This document shows, in pieces, positions 56,693 to 64,000 of a stretch of DNA of 64,000 bases (position 1 is the stretch's first letter; each line of letters starts with the position of its first letter). The notes under the pieces are model-generated. The model was given only the letters and a program-made list of their open reading frames with translations. It had not been told where the DNA came from and did not search any database. The stretch covers positions 248,001 through 312,000 of the forward strand of contig JARKIF010000027.1 of assembly GCA_029378245.1 (NCBI GenBank), written 5' to 3'. Source of the stretch: Roridomyces roridus (Eukaryota; Basidiomycota; Agaricomycetes; Agaricales; Mycenaceae). Both the position numbers and the translations under genes were made by a program.

Positions 56693-57224
56693 TGCTCCGC
56701 TTCAGTGGACAACCGTGTTCAAGTGGGGGTTTTTATAAGGCTCACAGGGATTACACCCGCATGAGAGTAAGGTACCTGGTTGACATTGGAAGACTGTTAG
56801 AAGTTGAGTGAGTGACATCGAAACTGCGGGGAAAGTGTTCGAACCGTGGAGCCAGAATTGCCGCCTAGGGATGAAATTATTTCTAGATCGAATTGATTAC
56901 TCGTGCAGAAGGCATGAACATTCCCTTTTTCCGCTGTGGTTGACTCTTGACGGCTCGCAGTGCACCTGTTGCACGCGCGTCGCACAGGGAGTAAGCAACC
57001 CGAAAATCCATTAGCGTACTGCGCAGCGTTTACTACAAGTTTGCTACTTGTTTGTCTTGTCAAGATGCAATGTCACCTGCGCTGAGAGGACAGATAGATA
57101 GTGTTGACATGAGAATTGTGCCTGCGTCGTCGAACGGGTGCTCGGATGGAACTGCGCTCATTGGCTATCACCACAGGTTATTCGGGCCCAGGGGTGACCG
57201 CCTGTGAATAGATATCGCAACTCA

Positions 57225-57756
57225 GGCACATTGCTGATATATTCTCCGGACAGAATCCGGCGTCGAGACGAAATCTTGGGGCAGATAATCCAACGAGAGC
57301 ACACTCTTAGAGTCGTACACAGTCAAAGGTGAAAAATTATCGGGCACGTTGTTGTCGTTTATCGGGTGGTCCGCAGGAAGATAAGTAGATGTTGAAAAAA
57401 AAGTCAAAACCCCCCTCTGGGGTGACCCTTCCAACGTCTCCGATGGAAACACCTTGTCTTCCATACTCCGCAAGAAGATTGCCTCGAGGCGCCGGAACGT
57501 CGAGAGAGAATCCTCGACCTCGGAACAACATCTGGTTGTAATAACATCCACCAGGAGTGTATTGTGTGTCCCCAGTCGTCGTAAGAGTCTCAGCTGATGG
57601 CCATGTACGACAGCTGTTATGGATGAGATCTGTGGTCACACGGACATATTTTACATTAGGTACCAGTGGGCTGGTGATGGATGCAAGATGGATGTGTACA
57701 TACGTCTCTCGCGACGTTCATGAGGTGTGATCCCTCGATACCGATTCGGCTAGATT
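57225..57756 (-). pseudogene. truncated copy of the N-terminal module
   Basis: Corresponds to the first exons only: GSHLMNVARD with a GTATGT donor, then NQMLFRGRGFSLDVPAPRG, SIGDVGRVTPEGGFDFF, a 4-base insertion after FFFNIY near 57385, and PDNFSPLTVYDSKSV ... FVSTPDSVRRI. Similarity stops near 57225 where the next intron should begin, and no catalytic domain follows. It is an incomplete duplicate. Confidence 0.75.
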
Positions 57757-58652
57757 CTCTGAAGAACTGGACCTGAGTTTCCGATGATTGAGTGAGAAAA
57801 AGAGCCGGCATTTACACCGGCAGACTCAACGAAAGCTGAAGAACGGGTCAATGTGGCTTGCCAACGTGAGAGCTTTAGTAGTCGAGCAATCGCTGCCAGA
57901 GAGGCCGAGGACTCGTGCCACAAACCTTTGCAGCAATCCTGTTTTCTGATGGGCGTCAGAACCAAACAACTGTCAGCAGCTGATACACAGACAAGACCAC
58001 TCAGCCCCAGAGCCTGGCAGACGAACGACGGTCGAAATGGCGGGATGCGCGATCGTGCAGACACCAGACAAATCATGGTGGGATTCACATTGTGAAGGAC
58101 TGGGAAGAACAAGGAAAGAGGAAGAAGAAGTTGGGAAACGAGAGTTCGGAGGCGGAGAGCGTCGCATTCTGAGATGATGAGCGTTAGAACCAAAAGGTTG
58201 ATGCCGGGGTCAGCTGATATGCAAATATCCACACACAACGCGCCAACAACGGGTCAATACTCAGTCGCGAGGAATGACATTTTAAGTGTAGTACTAGCCT
58301 CGCGAGCCAGGCGTTCTTCGAGAGATATGCTGCGATCAAAATTGCCTTTTTCGGCTGTTTTTGGTGAGTTTGATCGCAGCATATTATCCGTTCTTTAACG
58401 ATATGCCTCTCGATTCTTTGTACAACTGTCAATCAGTGTGGTTTCATCCCCTAATGTACTTTCTCCTTTCGCTCATCTTACTCGTTGAAGGGCTTTTCTA
58501 CAGCTTTTTTCACAGCTTTTCAAGATGCTTCCTTTCCATTCCCCGTCGACATATCACAGCTTTCCATCTCGACAGATCACAGTGGACTGTGGCAACTAGC
58601 CGCCTCACCTTCCGGCACTGCGCAAAACCGAGTATATAATCCACCTTGCGAG
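57757..58652. other. intergenic with duplicated promoter segment
   Basis: 58010-58290 is the second copy of the segment at 54940-55225. It lies upstream of the truncated module, so promoter and module were copied together. Around 58325 and 58370 the string tttgatcgcagcatat and its inverse occur, a short inverted repeat. No gene supported. Confidence 0.55.
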
Positions 58653-59265
58653 TAGTGTTTTCCCGGCTCCGGCTTGGCTTAAAGCCGCCGGCTTGGGCTT
58701 GGCTTAGGCCGGCTCCGGCTTCGATATTGGCCAAGCCGGAGCCGGAGCCGTCAGACCCGGCCGGCTTGGGCCCGGCTCCGGCTTAGCCGGCGGCTTTGAA
58801 ACATTTTTTTTCTTGCCTTGGAAGCTACATTCTTGACATCACTTATTACTACTCATGTGTACATTGTGTACCCAGCCAGTTGCAGTTCACAATTCATTCT
58901 CCCGACAGGAATACGAACAGGATTAAAACCCGATGTCAGTGATGGCTTGCTGATGGCCATCAGCTGTCAATTTCTCGTTCGAGTTTGGCTCAAGTGTGGC
59001 TCAATAATGTACGACCAAGTTCAAGGGGAATAAAGGATTGATTCCAAGCAAATTTACAGCTGGATTGAGTAAGGGTGGGCTCCTCACAACGGCCGAAAAA
59101 AATATGCTTCGAAGCCGGGGCTTAGCCGCCGGCTTCAGGCTTGAGAAATCCCAAGCCGGAGCCCTAAGCCGGGGTGCACAGCCGGCTTGGGCTTGGCTTG
59201 GCCCGGCTAAGCCGGACCCCGGCTTGGCCGGCTTTCGGCTTCGAGCCGTAGCCGGCAAAACACTA
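58653..59265. mobile_element. hAT-type MITE with 8 bp target duplication
   Basis: 613 bp. Ends TAGTGTTTTCCCGGCTCCGG and, inverted at the right, TAGTGTTTTGCCGGCTACGG. Perfect 8 bp direct repeats cttgcgag flank it (58645-58652 and 59266-59273). Subterminal regions are arrays of CCGGCTT/AAGCCGG units. An 8 bp duplication with TAG ends is characteristic of hAT elements. No transposase is present. Confidence 0.88.
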
Positions 59266-59273
59266 CTTGCGAG

Positions 59274-61221
59274 ATCGGAGCCCATTTACTCCCCCTTCCT
59301 TCCCCCACTCCGCTTCGGTTCAGGCTCAACGCTCTTGCTGGGATTCAACAGCAAACACTACCGAGGCCATTCTGCGTGATGACTGAGGACTCCTTGATAT
59401 GGAATCCAACCGTGGTTCGACACCGGCATCCACGGTGTGCTACTGGCTTCGCTAGCTTCCCCTTGCTCAAGGCCTTCTCTATCGCTTCCATCCCTGGTTC
59501 TTGCTCTAGATCCGCTCCTTCCACTGTCGGCTCAACGACTCCTCCTTAATACGGGCCATGGCTCCGTACCTTCGCCCTTAACAGCCCCGGGCCCATGCAA
59601 ACATTGCTCTCCAACTTTGTCTCCTCGAACGGCACCCAGCTCCCGGACTCGATGTCGTCCTCTTGAGCGCTCGACGGCTCGGACCATGGTGTAAGATTGC
59701 ACGGCATCGCAGTGGCCAAATCTGTCACTGCATAGCGGCGTGCCAAGAGATGCATTGCAATTGTTGCGTGTTCAAGTTGCGCGCTGTTCGACTCCGGGTC
59801 ATGTTCCTAAAGTACAAGTAGACAAGTGCTCTTTGCTTGATGTCAATATCATCATTTTGGTTCAAATTCTCGGTGCCGGAGCGAAGCGAAGGCACATCTT
59901 GTCTCTCTAGAACGAAGGTCTCCGTCCATCAAATTTAAACGCCGGGAGACCGGAATTTCCTAAAACGGCTGGATATCGAGACTATGTAGTACCGGCACAG
60001 CGGATTACAGCAATACGATGATAAGCAGTGTATTTTTACACGCGGGGAATTCACGCGTTTTCGTGATTCCAGCTTACAACCAAGTCCCGGGACTAGTGAG
60101 GCATAATTACAACATTGAGGGTACGTGTCCGCCTCGGGGCAGCATATTAGACTTGAGGGCTCTGGGAATTAGCTGACGACTGTGTACCATTGCCCGAGAG
60201 TGATCAAGAGGATAGAAGGGACTGCCCGTCCCACTTACCAACCAGAGACATACTCGAATCGTACTCCCCGGGAGTCGAACCCAAGGAGATCAGTTCTTAC
60301 GAAGGATGAATTACCTTATCATCCAGGCACACCCGAGGATGCCGGAAGACATTAAACGCCGACCGATGACAGACCAGAGATAGAGGAGAAGAGAAGTTCA
60401 ACAAGCCGAGAGTGCCGACCTCCGGCATCATCGGCTCAGAATACAACCTTTGATGATGAGGCTCGGGTGGGTCGGTTACCTGCCTAGCAAGCCCCCGGCA
60501 GACTGGTTCAGGCATCTAAGGCAGAAGGAAACCTCCGGCCAGTCTGAGAGGGAAAGAGATAAACCGATGGAGTGTTCTGGAACTCCCGGCAGCACGTGAG
60601 GATCGACGGCTGACTGAGGCATCAAGCACGCAATCCTGACGAACTGATCAGAAAGAGGAATGAGAGCTATGCCATTGGCCAGACGAGGCCTTGGCATCAC
60701 AGATACCATATATATTCTTCAGTCCGCAAAATGTATAAAAGCCATAGCAAAACAGCATGTACAGTAGTAGATTTTACCCCTCCAATCTGTGAGACCAGTG
60801 CAGACAATAAATTGCTCAGAACACAACCTAGAGACCAGAGTTTGACTGAGCCCCGGCTAGTTAGCTTGAGACTGTGCGTTCGGACACGACGAGCTAGAAC
60901 CCCCGAAAGTTGCCTTCGACGTTGTACCGAGGTTTTGACGGACGAGACACCTGTCCTACTACCCCGAACACACACACACGAGCATTGGATTGGTTGAGAT
61001 TTAGATTTGATTAGTGGTTGAGTTTGTGGTTGAGTTATCTCACTACATTCGATACTACTCAGAGTTTCTATTTCATGGCCGCACCCTAGTGCACCGTTTC
61101 AACGAAAACGATTTTGACAACGGAAGGAATATTTGGACTATACAGGCGAGCTCGGTTCAATTTGAAGAATTTCCTGTCCCGCGGTTAGTCTACGTCCAAA
61201 CAATATCAGTGAAGCACTGAC
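59274..61221. other. gene-poor region with a tRNA-like (SINE-like) segment
   Basis: No protein gene supported. On the minus strand, about 60340-60240 reads like a tRNA-derived sequence: an A-box-like tggatgataagg followed about 35 nt later by a B box ggttcgactcc (60281-60271). The acceptor arms do not pair, so it is not a working tRNA; a SINE head is possible. Microsatellite acacacacac near 60968. Confidence 0.4.
60240..60340 (-). repeat. possible tRNA-derived SINE head
   Basis: B box (ggttcgactcc) and weaker A box on the minus strand at pol III spacing. Acceptor stem absent. Only sequence-motif support. Confidence 0.35.
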
Positions 61222-64000
61222 TTATACAATCCCCGACTCATTTTCGCTTTCTGCCGCTGCGACGGCCTTTTCGTTTGGCAGTTGTAGCCCCAAAGACATC
61301 CCTGCTCTGATCAGAAATCGAGATGGAGAAGTAAAAACTCGGACGCACATTGCAGCTTGGCATCGGCTGCGGCCTTCTTCACGGCCGGGTCGCTACCGGC
61401 ACTTTCCTGCACAGAGTTCGCCAACCACTGACATGCCAGTTAAATCGAGCGGCCAAAATTATAAAGTGGACACACCTTGTGCTGCAACGCCTGCTCCGCT
61501 GTGGGCCGAAGCGCAGGATCGACACTGAGACACGCGCGCACAAAGTCGCGTGCCGTCTCCGAAACGTTTGCCCAATATTCCTCCGGGGTGAACGAGTACA
61601 CGCCGTTTATGATCGCAAGCTTCGCTGCCTCGGGGGTTTCGCCGTCGAAGGGCGTGTAGCCAGCCAGAAGGCAATACGTTACTACGCCCATCGCCCAGAT
61701 GTCCACGGGTTTCCCTTGAGGACCTGTAGCCCCAAGTCACTACAAATCCCGACTTGCTGGGATTACTCACGTCCGAGGAGAATCTCCGGCGCCAGGTATA
61801 CAACAGATGTGCCACAGATCGCAACGAGTTCGTCTACTTTTCCATCCTCTATGATATGGCTGAGCCCAAAGTCGGCGATCATAATATCCGCATCTGCCCT
61901 GGTCCGGAAGAGGAGATTTTCGGGCTTGAGATCACGGTGGACAATGTTAGCTGCGTGAATGTGATTTATGGCGGTGAATATCGTGCGGGCGAGAGCGGCA
62001 GCTTCACTGAACAAATATGGTTGGACGGATGTGAAACAATATCGAAGTGCACTCACAACTCATAGTAGCTGCCTTTCAAGAATATTCGGTCAATCAGTTC
62101 TCCCCCTGTGCACAGGTCGAAGCACAGATAAATGCTATCGGCCGTCTTTGCGCCGGGATTCAACACCGGCCGGTGGAAGGGGAAACAACATAACACACCT
62201 CAAAGTAGTCGCGGAGCGAAACAATGTTAGCATGGCTGGAAATTCGCTTGAGCGCGGCGATCTCGTTTCGTATCTGCACACAAATGTCAGTACGCGATCT
62301 TTCAACACATGAGCCGCGGCGCACCAGATACTCTCGACCTTTAATGAGCTTTTTGTTTATGATCTTGCACGTAAATCGTTCGTCCGTGGTGATGTGGATG
62401 GCTTCTCGCACAATCGCGTACGTTCCCTTGCCACGCGCCTTGCCTACTATTCGATACTACCACCAAGACCACATCAACACGGGGAGAATTCGAAATAAAC
62501 CACGACGTACTTGACATGGCACCATTTTGGGTACAGTCACTTCTCGGAGGCGGCTGAATTCCGCTAAAAAGGGTTCCTTGTCTTCTGTGAAAGACAGCGT
62601 GCCAAGGCTCTCCACTAGACGTGAGACCGCCGTGCCATATGAACCACCGTTCTCACGGATTGTGACAAGACCATTTTCCTCGACGAAGGAGAAATCCCGG
62701 CAAGCACGTTGCAGTAGTACGATTAAATCTTGATCAGCATGGATATCGGTACTATCCTGAACAAAACATATGAGTACAAGGAAAGATTATCGTAGGAGAC
62801 TCACAGCTCGAAGGACATCCCGCCAGTCGTCGTCGTGGCTTATCACAGCAGCGGCATTCGGGAACTGGGAATGGTTGGAACGAATTGTTTCGAACATTTT
62901 GGATTGCTTACCTTCTGGAGCATGTAATTGTTTATTACTTGGGACGGATGGAAGAACTGTAGATGTCATAAGCTTTCTGTCCAGTTGTTAAATGCAAATG
63001 CAACTGACATTCTGCACCACAGCTAGATCGGAAATCTTGACAGCGTCCGTCGAGGCAGGGTCCTCGCGTCCGTACTGTTTCCCTCCAGAAGAGCCACCTC
63101 CAGGAAGAAAGCCAAATGACCACGAAGGGGAGAATCCTTGGGACCCAAACGGAATGTAGTCCCGGTTGGCTTGTCCAGCCTGAGAATCCACAATCTGCGA
63201 AATCTCGACGCCTTTGAAGAGCTTGCCCCAGATACCTGTTCCGAGCGAAATTGAGAATCCGTGGATAAAAATCGTCTGGTTGAGGGGAGTGTCCTCGGCC
63301 GGTATTTGACCAGAAGTCCTGGTGCGAGCCGGTCCCGACGCGGTCCACTGATATTTGTAGGCGCCCATGTTGCCATCGAAAACGGGCTGAAATGCAAGTC
63401 GGAATGGAGATTGAGCCGCGGCGTTCTGAAAGGAAGCCATTCCCCAGGCTCGAGCCTTTTCCCACCCAGTAATGAGATATAACGACCCATTGGGGAGTTG
63501 ACAGCCCCTTTCGCCATTGACGTACTTGTACCAGCTCTCAGCGTTGGCGGTCACATATTCCACTATCTGCTCTAAGCTTTTGCCAAGTTTCTCGACATGG
63601 GAGCCAAAGGGGATAGCCAGCGTTGCGCCTCGAGATCCGCTGCCTTCGAAGAGGAAATCTTCGAACCCCCTGGAATAGATTAGAGAGGTCGAGAATTGTA
63701 TCGCAACTAACGCACATTGTTGAAGATGGCAGATCTATTCTCCGGACAGAATCCGGCGTCAAGACGAAATCTTCGGGCACATAATCCAACGAGAGCACGC
63801 TTTTGGAGTCGTACACAGTCAAAGGTGAAAAATTATCGGGCACGTCGTTGTCGTTTATCGGGTGATCCGCAGGAAGATAGATGTTGAAAAAGAAATCAAA
63901 AACACCCTCCGCGGTGACCCTGCCGACATCCCGATGGAAACACCGTGTCTTCCATACTCTGGAGGAAGATTGCTTCGAGGCGCTGGAACATACAGAGGGA
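61222..64000 (-). CDS. fusion protein: N-terminal agaric-specific module + CaMK-like protein kinase (runs off the right edge, one frameshift)
   Basis: The kinase part uses exons 62456-62325, 62273-62199, 62145-62060, 62006-61771, 61723-61476, 61427-61349 and 61301-61222, all in phase. Motifs: GKARGKGTYAIV loop, Lys in FTCKIINKK, HRDLKPENLL, ADFGLS, YLAPEI, WAMGVVTYCLLAGYTPFDG. The junction exon 62756-62511 holds both the module end (FSFVEENGLVTIRE) and the kinase N-terminus (VPKMVPCQ, joined to YRIVGK). The upstream module shows LPNGSLYLITGWEKARAWG, FIHGFSISLGTGIWGKLF and FFHPSQV. Near 63930-63933 one base is missing compared with the other copies (atcccgatgg against tccccgatgg), which breaks the frame of the first module exon; either real decay or a sequence error. 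The start lies outside the window. Confidence 0.75.

Noticed and set aside
60240..60340. Functional tRNA gene
   Set aside because: B box present, but the acceptor ends cannot pair and the anticodon arm is poor.

Overview
The window is nuclear DNA of a mushroom-forming basidiomycete (Agaricomycetes). Nearly every gene is broken by 44-64 bp GT-AG introns. The gene families (non-reducing polyketide synthase, expanded F-box and FAD-monooxygenase families, DUF6533-type membrane protein, MYND-finger protein, lineage-specific proteins) and the many small inverted-repeat elements fit an agaric genome. Gene models were assembled by hand from reading frame, splice sites and phase; no homology search was run.

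Left part (1-27.4 kb): a secondary-metabolism neighbourhood. It holds the 3' part of an aromatic PKS (KS-AT-PT-ACP-TE), a LigB-type extradiol dioxygenase with a one-base frameshift, two intact salicylate-hydroxylase-like FAD monooxygenases (7.1-8.6 and 25.9-27.4 kb) and a cytochrome P450 tail-to-tail with the second one. Mixed in are a decayed dual-specificity phosphatase whose catalytic Cys is Ser, a head-to-head pair of F-box paralogues, an intact GH16 glucanase, a small secreted protein, a P-loop NTPase-like gene and fragments of the same monooxygenase and F-box families.

Middle part (27.4-47.9 kb): a 1.9 kb inverted-repeat element with target duplication, a third F-box gene, a relic monooxygenase N-terminus, a DUF6533-like multi-exon membrane protein gene, several MITE-like elements, two actin paralogues in the same orientation (one of canonical 375-residue length, one diverged and lacking ATPase residues) and a MYND zinc-finger gene.

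Right part (47.9-64 kb): the most unusual region. Three genes on the minus strand each start with the same N-terminal module of about 400 residues and continue in frame, without a stop, into a different catalytic domain: a PIN-like nuclease, a SAM methyltransferase and a CaMK-like protein kinase. All splice phases agree across the junctions. A fourth, truncated module copy and duplicated upstream sequence lie between them, together with a Cys-rich secreted protein and a hAT-type MITE with an 8 bp target duplication. This looks like repeated capture of unrelated genes by one duplicating N-terminal cassette.
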